In this document: one piece after another, positions 11,221 to 21,536 of the stretch
Layout of the letters: each line of letters starts with the position of its first letter
How positions within the stretch are numbered: position 1 is the first letter of the stretch
DNA from: Diphasiastrum complanatum
Taxonomy: Eukaryota > Streptophyta > Lycopodiopsida > Lycopodiales > Lycopodiaceae
Direction of reading: 5' to 3'
Assembly (NCBI GenBank): GCA_029204225.1
Contig: MU832072.1
Location: 24,575 to 88,574, forward strand
DNA: 64,000 bases
The notes under the pieces: generated by a model
What the model was told of the DNA's origin: nothing
The model's database searches: none
The model's input: only the letters and a program-made list of their open reading frames with translations
Position numbers and translations under genes: made by a program

Positions 11221-12282
11221 TTATATCTTTTTGGCCTACTTTTTTTTTTTTTTTTTTACAGACTTTCGGTTCAGTTTTCTCTTAACAAAACCGTTAGCAT
11301 TTCAATCGCACCCTTCATATTCCAGAAACTTTAATTTTCTTCATTTTGTCTTTTTACACCAATTCGATCGGACACGCGTAAAGTGGAGAAAAATGCATCA
11401 ACATGCCTGGCTCTGATTTTTGCTACAAGGTTCATGACTAGCGTTTCTACGCAACGGCTATCTAATGGCACATTGAGGTAAGGCTCACACTTTTCACAAT
11501 CAATTTATCTTCATGATGCCATTTTTTCATATACGTAGGGTTGTGAACTATACAGATTAGCCATTTGCAAGTTGCTTATGCTATTTGACCTGCCAGACGT
11601 CTAACATTGGTGCGTCTGCCGAGAGTAATTTGATAAGGGAGTATCGTTTGAAAGACGATGGCCTACAATGAAGATGTATTAGAAATTTGCTAGTTGAATG
11701 AGTGTATTGTCAAGACCGTCAACCTTGGTATTGAATGTTGAGGTGGTTAACATCACACAATGATATGTGCTGGTCCCACAAATGAATTGTCAGGGACATT
11801 CTTTTAGTTGATGATTGAATAGCACGTGTTAGATGAGCAATTACTACGAGAAATTGATAGCGAGGATCATAGATGTGGTATTGATCTAGAACGATTATGG
11901 TTGGCATCCTACGGGCCCAACAAATTTATAAGCAATAGCTCCTAACCAGATGAGGACCCTATGCCTACGATCAATCGACTTCTTCACCTGGCTAGGGGTA
12001 CTCTTACATGGGTACCTATCTAGGAAAGGCTATTCAACGAACCATGATGAAAAGGTTAAGATTGAGCATCGTGAATTAGTGGAGATGGTCAAACAAAATT
12101 TGGGAGATAGGTTGGGGAGCACGGGGCAATAGAGAAGGCCATCAGGGTTGGAAGTGGCAAATCCGTTGTTGCTCACGTAGGGCCGAACCGCCATTAGAGG
12201 TGGGGCCCCTTGACCCTTTTAGGACGTTTTGGCTGGACCAACCCCCCATTAAAATAGGCCCTAACAAATGGGCATTGGATTA
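11221..12282. other. No recognisable gene
   Basis: A poly-T run at about 11,240-11,257 is followed by ordinary sequence. Around 11,940-12,130 short plus-strand frames (for example NRLLHLARGTLTWVP) look faintly protein-like but are broken by stops. I do not recognise a family. The last 150 bp before the B LTR are unusually GC-rich. Confidence 0.35.
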
Positions 12283-12625
12283 TGTGAAGAGTTTTTGATC
12301 AGTTAAGATCCAATTCCATAACCTGATCTTTGGTTAAAAATACATCAAATCTACCAATCCTGCCAATGTAGAAAAATCAGCATCTACTCTATGAAAGAGA
12401 TGCAAACTCACTAAGAACCTGATCAACATCAAACATAAGATATAATGAGGTTGTTATCCATACAAAAACAATAAGCTACTATATTGCACATGTGTGGGTC
12501 CAAAAATAACATAAAATAAGCATTCTACACACAAGACAAGATATCACCAATATAGTGCATCAATGGATAGATGAACCCAAGAGAACTCATGTATAAGCAT
12601 GAAGTGAGAAACTAGAGAGAGAATG
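12283..12625 (-). repeat. Copia B LTR fragment (copy 1)
   Basis: Matches the first half (plus-strand order) of the B LTRs at 20,726, 31,560 and 52,259, with shared words such as GATCTTTGGTT, CAATGTAGAAAAATCA and GAACTCATGTATAAGCATGA. It contains CACATGTG at 12,487-12,494. It is cut off at 12,625/12,626 by the LTR of J1, so J1 is younger than this B copy. Confidence 0.7.
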
Positions 12626-13412
12626 TGTTTGTAGGGAGTGTAGATATAGTCGGTGAGCAGCCCTCCACCTATCAATAAGGGTTAGATCATTGGATAGGTA
12701 CCTAACTATGTCAAGATGCTAGTTTTAGATGCTTCCTACTCTTTTTCCTAACACTATCAGTCTTTAACACTACCCATCCATACACTAACCACACACACAT
12801 CATGATTAATTAGAGTGAAAAATAGAGGAAGAGAGGTAGATAGATAGATAAAAGAAGTAGAGCAAGAGTGAGAGGGGAGGTTAGCTCATTTGCTCATTGT
12901 GCATGCTAATGGAGAAACATTAACTAATGAAACAAGAAACATGGAAACTAGAGAGCAAAAGCAAGACACACAAAGCATTAGCAACTGAATAGCAAATGAG
13001 GATGCTTCTCTCCAAATTTATAGAGTTTTCTCATTCTCATTAAGTATGAAAATGTGATACAAATGGTGCCTTTTTATGGATGGGGAAGGCCCTTGCCCCT
13101 TTCTCCTATTGGCTAGTCCAAGGAAGGTGGGATTGAAATCCACACCCTTCATAAAAAACACAAACTAATCAACGGTGGAGAGAGAAACACACTTCACCTA
13201 CCACCAATTGACTTTGACTAATTAATCAAACTTAGGGACTTAAGTTTAAGCTTAACTTTGGCCTTCTAATATTATTTTTAATTACATGGCCCAAAGTCAA
13301 GTATATGTTCAAAATTATTTATTTACAAGTGCTCATTGGGCCATGGGCTTATACACGTGCAAGATGCCACGACTCTTTATCTATTTACAGAGTGGTGGGA
13401 ATACCCCCAATA
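12626..13412 (-). repeat. J1 3' LTR, about 787 bp
   Basis: Minus-strand ends are TATTGGGGGTATTCCC (mutated TG) and CCTACAAACA. It aligns to the J2 LTR along its length through shared words such as AAGCCCATGGCCCAATGAGC, GGCAAGGGCCTTCCC, AGAAGCATCCTCATTTG and TAGGTACCTATCCA. Confidence 0.7.
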
Positions 13413-13430
13413 GGGCCCACGGCCTGAAGT

Positions 13431-13450
13431 AGTGCCGGTCCCTCAGCACT
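13431..13450 (-). other. J1 post-stop hairpin
   Basis: Inverted repeat with stems AGTGCTG and CGGCACT (minus strand, one G-U type pair) around the loop AGGGAC, eight bases after the end of the J1 gag-like frame. The same hairpin stands in J2 at 54,632-54,651 with a perfect 7-bp stem. Confidence 0.55.
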
Positions 13451-13457
13451 ATGGCGC

Positions 13458-14599
13458 TCAATATAGGCTCTTCTTTGTGCGTCTTTGGTGGATGAGGTAG
13501 CTTGTCACGTCCTCCATAAATTCTAATCTTGGTATGTTTTTCTGTTTCTTAGGAGTATAGAAGGACTTATGTACACCAGTGAGCCATGCTTGGTCGATCC
13601 ATTGTTGGAATCTGCTTGGCCATGGATTGCCGAGTAAGGCCGCTCTATAATACATACGCGCGACTGGTAGTTGGTCTTCAACTTTTTCCAAAACCAGGGC
13701 GGTATTGGGATCAAAACATATTGCTGCCAAAAAATCATCCCATTTGGTGAGGACTCCCATCAGAAATTCTAGGTCCCAAGCATAGGTTGTTGTCGCACGG
13801 ACTGTTGGGTTGGGGCAGGTTAGATATTGTTGTGAGAACTAAACGAGAGCCCTCCTGGCATCTAAGTCCGTCTACCACCCGTACTCTAGTTCGATCCTCG
13901 GCCAATTCCTTGTATTCAGTGTGATCGTCTCCAGGGGGGTGTCACACTTCGCCCATTTAGATCTGTGTGGGTAGGAGAGGTAGTGGGCATTTATTCGTAA
14001 TTGCTTGGAATTGATGTACGCCCTGATGGCCGCAGGGTTTTGTTCAAACAGTCTTTTTCGCCATTCTAGTTGAGTGCCTAGAGTTGGAATGTAGGCCACC
14101 AACTCATTTTCCTGGATCTCTTTGATGGTGACAGATAATTGCTAGCCGTCGCATGAGCTTTCGTGTGGAAATTGTGCCAGTTAGGTGTTGATTTCATCCT
14201 CTACCGTTGTGGGCTTTCGGAATGCGTGGCTGGCAGAGATGGATCTTGAGCCTTGGGATGAGGAAGCTTGCGGTTGGTTCGGATTTGCTTGTTTTGTCTA
14301 ATGGGGGAATGTGTCTTGCCCTTCAGTATCCCATTGTGTCTTGGTGCCCTTGATCTTGCGCACTTGATATGTGATCTGGACTTGTGGTGCCCGCTATTGG
14401 TCTGTGTAGCATCGAATGTAGGTGGTGTTGGAATTGCCACCGGGGCTGGTTGATGTTTTTGCTCCATAAATCTCTAACATGCCTTGAGGGCCTGCTTTGC
14501 CTGGGCCATCTCTTGGTTGGCACTTGCACGGTAGTGGTCGAATTCAGGCTGGTAGCTATTCAATGTTTGGCTGTAGACCTACACCTGTTGCCGATAGAG
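13458..14599 (-). pseudogene. J1 gag-like protein, decayed
   Basis: One minus-strand frame runs about 380 codons from the F insertion to the stop at 13,458 with roughly half a dozen premature stops. Order of parts: a Q/A-rich, probably coiled-coil N-terminus (NQEMAQAKQALKA near 14,490), a basic proline-rich linker (MEQKHQPAPVAIPTPP), then a compact helical domain (LVAYIPTLGTQLEWRKRLFE; YYRAALLGNPWPSRFQQWID) ending HQRRTKKSLY. J2 aligns from EYGW to the end at roughly 60% identity by eye. No zinc knuckle, protease or catalytic motif is seen. Position directly before an LTR argues for a gag role. Family unknown. Confidence 0.6.
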
Positions 14600-14890
14600 T
14601 GTTGGATTATTCTCCTTCTACCAATCGACTAATCGATTTTAATCTTCATTTATTGTTTAACCTAGTTCTGCGGATTTTCCCGTGTGTTTACACAGTCTGC
14701 AGAATTACAAGTTTTTTTACACAGTCTGTAGAATTACACAGAGTTTACGACAGTGTCGCATTTTTTGCCTGACAGAAATCTCGTGTAAAATCACAATGTT
14801 GCATTTTTCGCTTTTTCAAAAGAGCCTCAAATGTTAAAGAAATGACTCTGGCAAAGTGTGGGGCAACCCTAAATGAGATTTGAGGGCACC
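14600..14890 (+). repeat. F 5' LTR, first 291 bp only
   Basis: Matches 18,315-18,605 of the 3' LTR closely from TGTTGGATTATTCTCC to GAGGGCACC. The next base starts integrase coding sequence, which marks the deletion breakpoint. Confidence 0.8.
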
Positions 14891-17800
14891 CAAATGGTCT
14901 TGCTGAGAGAAAGAACAGAACCTTAGTTGAATCGACAAAGTGCATGTTATCACACGCAACACTTCCGAAGTGCTTCTGGGCTAAAGCTATTTCAACAACA
15001 ACCTATATTCAGAACAGATGTTCCACTAAAGGCCAGACAAAACACCATTCGAAGTTTGAATAGGTACTAAACCTTCTTTATCAAACTTACGAGTTTTTGG
15101 ATGTAGTGCTTTTGCGCAGATTCCTCATGATCTCAGGAAGAAGCTCAACTTCCAGAGTATCAAGTGTGTTTTCATCAGCTACACCACTTCAGATCAAGCC
15201 TACTAGTTGTTCGATCCCATCGAGTCAAAGATATTCACTAGTCGGGATGTCATTTTCATTGAAGAATAGTTTCAAGACCTCAAAGGAAAGGACAGTTCCC
15301 ATGTAGCTGACCTATCAGATTCTCCTGATGCTTTGAACTTTCCAGTTCCTTGGTCAACTATGAAGGTCCTAGCTCCTCTACTCTTGATGAACAAAAAATC
15401 AACGTCCAATCAAAAGATGATCATGTTGCAAATCAGCAACTAATAATTAACTTCTTGTATTCCCCAGACGATATATCAACGAGTCTGCAGCTTATCTTGT
15501 TCAAGAACCAACGTCTATCCAAGAGGCACTTGGTCAGTGTGATTCAGATCTCTGGAAAGAAGCTGTGGATAAAGAGTATTCATCTCTTATCAAGAACCAG
15601 ACGTGGATGATTGTCGAATTACTTGCTAGCAGAAACGTAGTTGATTGCAAATGGATTTTCAAAGTCAAGTACAACACAGATGGAAGCATCAACAGAAGAA
15701 AAGCACGACTTGTAGCCAGAGGTTTTTCTCAGGTATACAACGTCAATTACACTGAGACTTTCAGTCTAGTAGTCAAGCATTTTTCTATTCAACTTTTGCT
15801 ATCATTTGCCGCTGCAGCAGATTTGGAAATACATCAAATGGATGTATAGGCAACATATCTCAATGGAGTCATCGAAGAAGACATTTACATGGTGCAACCC
15901 GAAGGTTATATTATCGAGGGTAAACACAATCATGTGTGTAAACTCCATAAGGCACTTTATGGCTTGAATCAATCTGCTCAAGCATGGTTTCAAAGGATCA
16001 ATACTTTCCTTATTGATCATGGATATACACCTAGCTCTTCAAATTCAAATGTTTACTTCAAAGCAGTGCAACAATCTTTTATCATTATCACTTTGTATGT
16101 GGATGATACATTGCTTTTCAGCAACATTATCGATTTGATAAAAGAAGCCAAGACAATGCTATCTTCCGAATTCGACATGACCAATCTGGGCGAAGCTCAT
16201 TTTTGCCTTGGTATACAAATCCACAGAGAAAGAAAACAGAAGTTGGTCTACATTACACAATAGAGGTACATCTACAACATGTTAGTCAGATATAATATGA
16301 TGAATTGCAAGATAGCTCTCTCACCAATGGAACCGGGTCTTAAATTGTCAAAGGACCAATGTCCCCAAACAATTCATGAGAAGCAGTAGATGCATGATTA
16401 TCCTTACCATTCTATTATAGGATCTCTTATGTACGCCATGATCTATACCAGGCCAAACATAGCTTTTGCAGTCAGCTCTCTCAGTTAGTATATGACTAAT
16501 CCTGGTATAACACATTGGAAGGCTCTTATCAGAGTCACAAGATATCTTCGAGCTACTATGGACTTTTGCATTTGTTATGGAGCAGTCGGCAATGACAAAC
16601 TCAATTTCCTCAGTGGTTACACAGATGCAAGTTGGGCAGGAGATGTAGACACTCGTAAATCTACTTCTGGATTTACATTCTTCCTCAATGGTCCAATTTC
16701 CTGGAGCAGTCGCAAACAATCTTCGATACTCTATCTTCCATTAAATCAGAGTATATCGTAGCCTCTCAAGCTACAAAGGAAGCAATTTGGTTGAGAAACT
16801 TACTCTCAGATATCGGTCTAAATCAATATGCTCCAACGATATTATTTTGTGATAATCAAAGTGCCATCGCTTTATCAGCCAACCCTAGATTTCATTCCAA
16901 GAGTAAGCACATTGAACCGAAGTATCATTTTGTCAGAAGCAAAGTTCTCAACAAAGAGGTCAGATTGCAGTACTGTAGAATGCAAGATATGACAATAGAC
17001 ATTTTTACTAAAGCATTAAGTTTCACTACAAGAATTGCCATGATGTTTGACGGGATTTTTGATGTGAAATCGTGTTTTAATTTTTTTTGAATCGACGTGG
17101 GCGTCGAAAAATGTGCTGCTATAAGGTCATTGGAATCCATCATATTTAAAATCCGTCGGAATCCGACGCCAAGCCCAAAACCAACAACCGGCCAGTAAAA
17201 ATGAATCGGAGAATATACCACGTGGACGTCAGATTCCAAAGTCTTTTTTTTTTTTTTTGGTGGACGTCAAAATCCGACGTCCACGTCGCGGGGCCGTCGT
17301 AATCCGACATCCACGTGGGAAAAAAAAACTTGAAAAAGAATTTTCACTTTTTTTTTTGCCACGTGGGTGTCGGATTCCGACGTCCACATGGCCGGACCGT
17401 CGGAATCCGATGTCCACGTGGCAAAAAGAAAATCATGGCAAAAACCAAACATACTCCAATCGACGAAAATTTGAAGTGCATACGAAAGATAAATGATTAC
17501 GAAAAATGACATAGATGAAACAAATTGAAAATAGATAAAGCCATACCTATTTTTGAGTGCATATGCATGTAGCCGGAAAGCGAAGAAGTGCTAGTCATGA
17601 ATGCTTCAATTGATTCTACTATGTTTGTCACTTTGCTTTTGTCCTTTGCTAGGATAGAATTGCTCTCAACTAGAATAGTCATGAGGGCTCCCATTGACAA
17701 TAAATCAGTGAGTTCTCAATGGTCGTTGATAGATTAGCTTTAGATAGCAGTTGCAATTGACAGGAAATCGAAGTGCATACGAAAGATAAATGATTACGAA

Positions 17801-18294
17801 AAATGACATAGATGAAACAAATTGAAAATAGATAAAGCCATATCTATTTTTGAGTGCATATGCATGTAGCCGGAAAGCGAAGAAGTGCTAGTCATGAATG
17901 CTTCAACTGATTCTACTATGTTTGTCACTTTGCTTCTGTCCCCCGTCGGAATCCGACATCTGCTTTGTGCTTTTTTTTTTTGCATGGACAAGTGACGTCA
18001 TCCATTTAAAAAGTTGCAGTCTCCAAAATGGGATGTCGGATTCCGACATTTTTATTGGCCGTCGAAATCCGACGTCTGTAAAAAAAAAAATTTCCGGCAA
18101 TTTTTTTTTTTTTGGCAATTTTTAATTTTTTTTTGTGTCGGATTCCGACGTATTATTATGTCGGATTTCGATGGATTATGAATTTTTTTTGAATCTGTTG
18201 GAACCTTGTGTCAGAAATCGCACATTTTGTTGTTGTGTTTGGAGTCACACAGAAGATTTTGTGTAGAACTAAGTTTGAAGGTTAAGGCATTCAA
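14891..18294 (+). pseudogene. Copia F integrase tail, RT and RNase H
   Basis: Begins in the integrase at QMVLLRERTEP / AERKNRTLVEST, continues through a decayed linker to reverse transcriptase from about 15,540 (KWIFKVKYNTDGSINRRKAR; catalytic YVDD at about 16,100 in LYVDDTLLFSN) and RNase H (YTDASWAGDVDTRKSTSG; FCDNQSAIALS; SKHIEPKYHFVR). In-frame stops and frameshifts are present (for example stops in the RT near 15,850 and 16,261, and a shift near 16,735). The last codons lie beyond the CACTA insertion, and the frame runs on cleanly if the insertion and one TTT are left out. No function is expected. Confidence 0.8.
17024..18237. mobile_element. Non-autonomous CACTA transposon, 1,214 bp
   Basis: Left end CACTACAAGAATTG at 17,024. 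The right end reads CACAACAACAAAAT on the opposite strand. It is flanked by TTT on both sides (17,021-17,023 and 18,238-18,240), the 3-bp target duplication of CACTA elements. Inside, the palindrome GTCGGAATCCGAC and variants recur about ten times near both ends, often followed by GTCCACGTGG, as expected of subterminal transposase-binding repeats. A block of about 170 bp is duplicated (17,471-17,640 and 17,768-17,940). There is no transposase ORF. It must depend on a TNP2/TNPA source elsewhere. Confidence 0.8.
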
Positions 18295-18314
18295 GGATTC
18301 AGATTAAGGGGGAG

Positions 18315-19150
18315 TGTAAGATTATTCTCCTTCTACCAATCGACTAATCGATTTTAATCTTCATCCATTGTTTAATCTAGTTCTGTGGATTTTCCCGTGT
18401 GTTTACATAGTCTGCAGAATTGCAAGTGTTTTTACATAGTTTGCAGAATTACACGGAGTTTATGACAATGTCACATTTTTCGCCTGACAGAAATCTCATG
18501 TAAAATCACAGTGTCGCATTTTTCACTTTCTCAAAAGAGCCTCAAATGTTAAGAAAATGACTCTGGCAAAGTGTGGGACAACCCTAAATGAGATTTGAGG
18601 GCACCTTTGCTTTTTCGTCTTTTTCGCGAAAAAATCCGACAGTGTCACCTGTGGCTGTTTTAGTTCATTTATGCAGAGCTACAGTTTTGATTTATTTATG
18701 CAAACAGAATGTTTATGGCCAATTTCACCGCTTATCAACAAGCAATGATAAGGACCGGATGGATGCCAGTTGATCACCAACCAACTGGCGATCGCATTTG
18801 ACAACCTAATTTCTTAGTATAAATAGTTGTTCATATTCATACAGTTGAATCATCTGAAATTCATTGAAAATTAGAATTATCAGAAGCGTTTGAATAGTTA
18901 GCTCTCTCTCTCTCTCTCTCTCAAGCCTACGAGCTTGAACACTCCTGATCATTCTAGCTCATTTCTTAGAGTTATTTTAGAGATTGCTATTGTGCTACTG
19001 CTTATCAGCATTGCATTTAATTCAGACTTTCATTTTAGTTGCTAAGAGATAGCATAGAGTACGCGACTTTGATCCGCAACTTATTGTACTCATTTACTTC
19101 TGTTACGTTTTCATATTGAATCAATACTATCCTTCATTGCGTTCAACTTT
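18315..19150 (+). repeat. F 3' LTR (right end uncertain)
   Basis: Starts after the polypurine tract. It contains a TATA-like TATAAATA at about 18,818-18,826, a CT microsatellite at about 18,903-18,923 and an AT-rich tail. The terminal CA could not be placed because the 5' copy lacks this part and no clear target duplication was found. Confidence 0.6.
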
Positions 19151-20256
19151 TGTCTCAAAATGTATGCGTTTCTATATTTCTTCGTGACTAATTCGCGAAC
19201 AATTTGCGACTAATTATTTGTCTGATAATTTTTTATGCTTAAATTGTTTGGCTACGTAATCGCTGTAGTATTGGCAATTTCAAAGTTAGTTACTATAATT
19301 CAAACGTGATTTCTATCACTATTGTCTTGTTTGAAATTGATAGGCATAGTCATACATTGGAAACATGAAGATAGTTTATTCAGCCATGCTCGAAAAGTTT
19401 TCTTTCTATACACACAAATTATTTTCATTCGTTTCTTTTCGAGCTAGACCTATCTTCTACACACCACTTTCCGACCTAGAGGTCCATTTCTGCTTGTGTA
19501 AGAGGCCAATTGGCAGGTGTTGGCTTGCACCAGAAGAATAGTAGCAAAGGTTCTCAGGACAAACTACATTCAAACAGCCTTCAGAACCCTCGCCGACCCA
19601 TCCTTCTCCATAAGAACCCTCGCCGAGCTCTATGAAGTGATAAAATACTGAGATAACCATCTATAAGAGAGGTGAAGATTCTTGAGAAAAAATTTGAATT
19701 TTTTTCAGAAGATTGTCGCATCGACTAGTGACTTGACATGCCAATCACCTGTTCAATCACATACAAGTCATACCGTTCAGTGTTGGGGGCTAGCACAGTC
19801 TCATAGACCACTGTGCTAGGGACGTCCCAGACCCCACCAATTGAGGCCCCGGACCCCACCTGCCCGACACCATCGTTGCCAGCCGTCTTTCACATCAGTT
19901 ATCATCCACGCCACCACTACGTCCACTTTTCTGTTCCATCCCCATTCTATCTCCCATTTCCTCTTGACAATGTAACCCTCATCATGTTCATTTGTTATGT
20001 CCATCTGTTAAATCCATTCCTATTTTTATTTTTATTTTTCCATCCATACTGATCAATATTTTATTTACTCTTTTCTTTTTCTATTGTAAAGAAAAAAAAA
20101 ATCATCAAGACAAGTGGGACACCACAGTTGTACAACCCTTGAAGCAATCAATACATCATGACAATACTGCATTCCAACCATGACTACCGAAAGAGTGGAT
20201 GGCTACGAATAATCAAGGAGTGCAACAAAGTCAAGCAGATCAGGTGCAACAAATGA
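19151..20256. other. No gene; strong hairpin
   Basis: No coding signal is recognised. At 19,790-19,819 a perfect 10-bp inverted repeat (CTAGCACAGT and ACTGTGCTAG, 10-nt loop) follows TGTTGGGGG, which could be the first bases of an unrelated LTR. Pyrimidine-rich DNA fills 19,840-20,080. Confidence 0.35.
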
Positions 20257-20668
20257 CCAAGAGCCAAGTACTTCAATTTCAGCTATCAGCAAGCTTATGC
20301 TCACACAGTCAAGTTTTTTGAGAAGGACGAATGTACATACTGCTTTGGAGATCATCCAAGTACAAGATGTCCAATCAAGAGTCTGTGCTTTCTACAAAGG
20401 CAAAATGCAGAGCAGAAAGTGTGACAACAAGATACAAGGGTTCAAAGGTCCAAAGAAGAATCAAGCTGACAAAGAGCTCACCCAAGGGATGATGTTAGAA
20501 GATTCATGTGAAGATTTTTCTAACGGATTTCAGATGCTAAAAGATCCTATTAACGAATATCAAGTGACGGAGACGAGCCTCCAAACTACGTTAAAGAGCA
20601 TCGACAAATCACTGAGAAGGAGTTCCAGAATCCATATGTACTGGGAACGCCAATGCCAGAGAAGTTGA
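20257..20668 (+). pseudogene. Gag-like zinc-knuckle fragment
   Basis: The frame 20,257-20,424 encodes FEKDECTYCFGDHPSTRC, a C-X2-C-X3-H-X4-C knuckle (codons 20,332-20,370). A second frame (20,297-20,668, 123 codons) continues with an acidic and charged sequence. The pair looks like a gag or other nucleic-acid-binding protein broken by a frameshift. The family is not recognised, and H spacing of three rather than four is unusual for a retroviral-type knuckle. Confidence 0.3.
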
Positions 20669-20725
20669 CAAGTCGCGGACTGGTCAATGAGCTAAAACAA
20701 ATCCCAGTGCCTCACCAACATATTT

Positions 20726-21373
20726 TGTGAAGATTTTATAAATTACAAGGATCCAAAAACGTCTATTGATCTTTGGTTTAGAAAGGCAACAACAGAAATA
20801 GCACCATTGGCAATGTAAAAAATCAAGTTCTACTTAATGAAAGAGATGCAAACTCAACAAGATATTGATCAAACAACAAACATATCATAAAATGAAGCTG
20901 ATGTTTGTACAAAAATAGTAAGGTACTGTATTTCACACGTGAGAACCAAATGGACCATAAATCAAAGCATTCTACACACAAGATTGCAAGATATCATCAC
21001 TATAGTGCACCAATGGATAGATGGACCCAAGAGAACTCATGTATAAGCATGAAATGAGATAAGAGAGAGAGAAGATCTATTCTCCCATGCTTGTACACTA
21101 TTCATAACACATCCATGCCTCATTAATGAACTTGGTTTACCTCCATAGAAACTTCTAGATCAAAAAACCTACTACAATATGAACTAGATTCAATGTATCT
21201 AACATTCAAATTTGAATGTGTCCAAACTTGAACTTCTATTTTCCCTCACTTTAAGTGGTAAGTCAAAAACATTTAGACTAAAATAACTTTGAAATGCCTA
21301 TCTCTAAGTCTAAAATGCAAATTGGCCTCAATTGCCAAATACAAAAGATCAAACTAGTTGACAATTTCTCACA
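20726..21373 (-). repeat. Copia B LTR (copy 2), 648 bp
   Basis: Plus-strand ends TGTGAAGATT and TTCTCACA, followed by the minus-strand polypurine tract GAGGGAG at 21,374. It aligns with the B LTRs at 52,259 and 31,560. It carries CACGTG at 20,936-20,941. Confidence 0.7.
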
Positions 21374-21391
21374 CTCCCTCTTCAACTAGTT

Positions 21392-21536
21392 TTAGATAGA
21401 CTTTGAGAATACTCCAAGTGAAGTCCTATTCTTTGTAAACAACTCTTTTTTAAGTGGTTTGGTGAAGATAGCAGCTACACATTCCTTTGAAGACACATGT
21501 TGAAGCTTCACCTCCTTTGCCATGAAAAGGAGTTTT
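21392..21536 (-). pseudogene. Copia B RNase H C-terminus
   Basis: Minus-strand codons VKLQHVSSKECVAAIFTKPL and the tail LGVFSKSI are the end of copia RNase H, matching the B copy at 52,899-53,204. The frame is replaced by tandem-repeat DNA at about 21,537, so only about 48 codons remain next to their LTR. Confidence 0.75.

Larger units (their letters stand above)
12626..14599 (-). mobile_element. Unclassified LTR element J, copy 1
   Basis: Minus-strand element with a 3' LTR at 12,626-13,412 and an upstream gag-like frame 14,599-13,458. There is no protease, integrase or reverse transcriptase between the gag-like frame and the LTR. Only 45 bp separate stop codon and LTR. The 5' part is cut by copia F at 14,600. 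The partner copy J2 (54,181-55,483) has the same end of the ORF, the same spacer with a hairpin and the same LTR. Its structure matches the class of terminal-repeat elements with only a GAG-like domain, but the protein is not a gag I recognise. Confidence 0.65.
14600..19150 (+). mobile_element. Copia F, internally deleted, with nested CACTA
   Basis: Plus-strand copia inserted in J1. A truncated 5' LTR (14,600-14,890) runs straight into the integrase C-terminal region, so the rest of the LTR, primer site, gag, protease and integrase core are gone. Reverse transcriptase and RNase H follow (to 18,294), interrupted by a CACTA at 17,024-18,237, then the polypurine tract (AAGGGGGAG, 18,306-18,314) and the 3' LTR from 18,315. 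The right end of the 3' LTR was not resolved; 19,150 is approximate. Confidence 0.75.

Noticed and set aside
14268-14772. Plus-strand ORFs with cysteine and leucine runs
   Set aside because: They are antisense to the J1 gag-like frame and run into the F LTR.
17079-18195. 15-bp direct repeats AATTTTTTTTGAATC flanking the palindrome-rich DNA, as a LINE/SINE-like target duplication
   Set aside because: CACTA-type ends with TTT duplication lie just outside, and removal of 17,024-18,237 plus one TTT restores the RNase H frame. The 15-bp repeats are inside the element.
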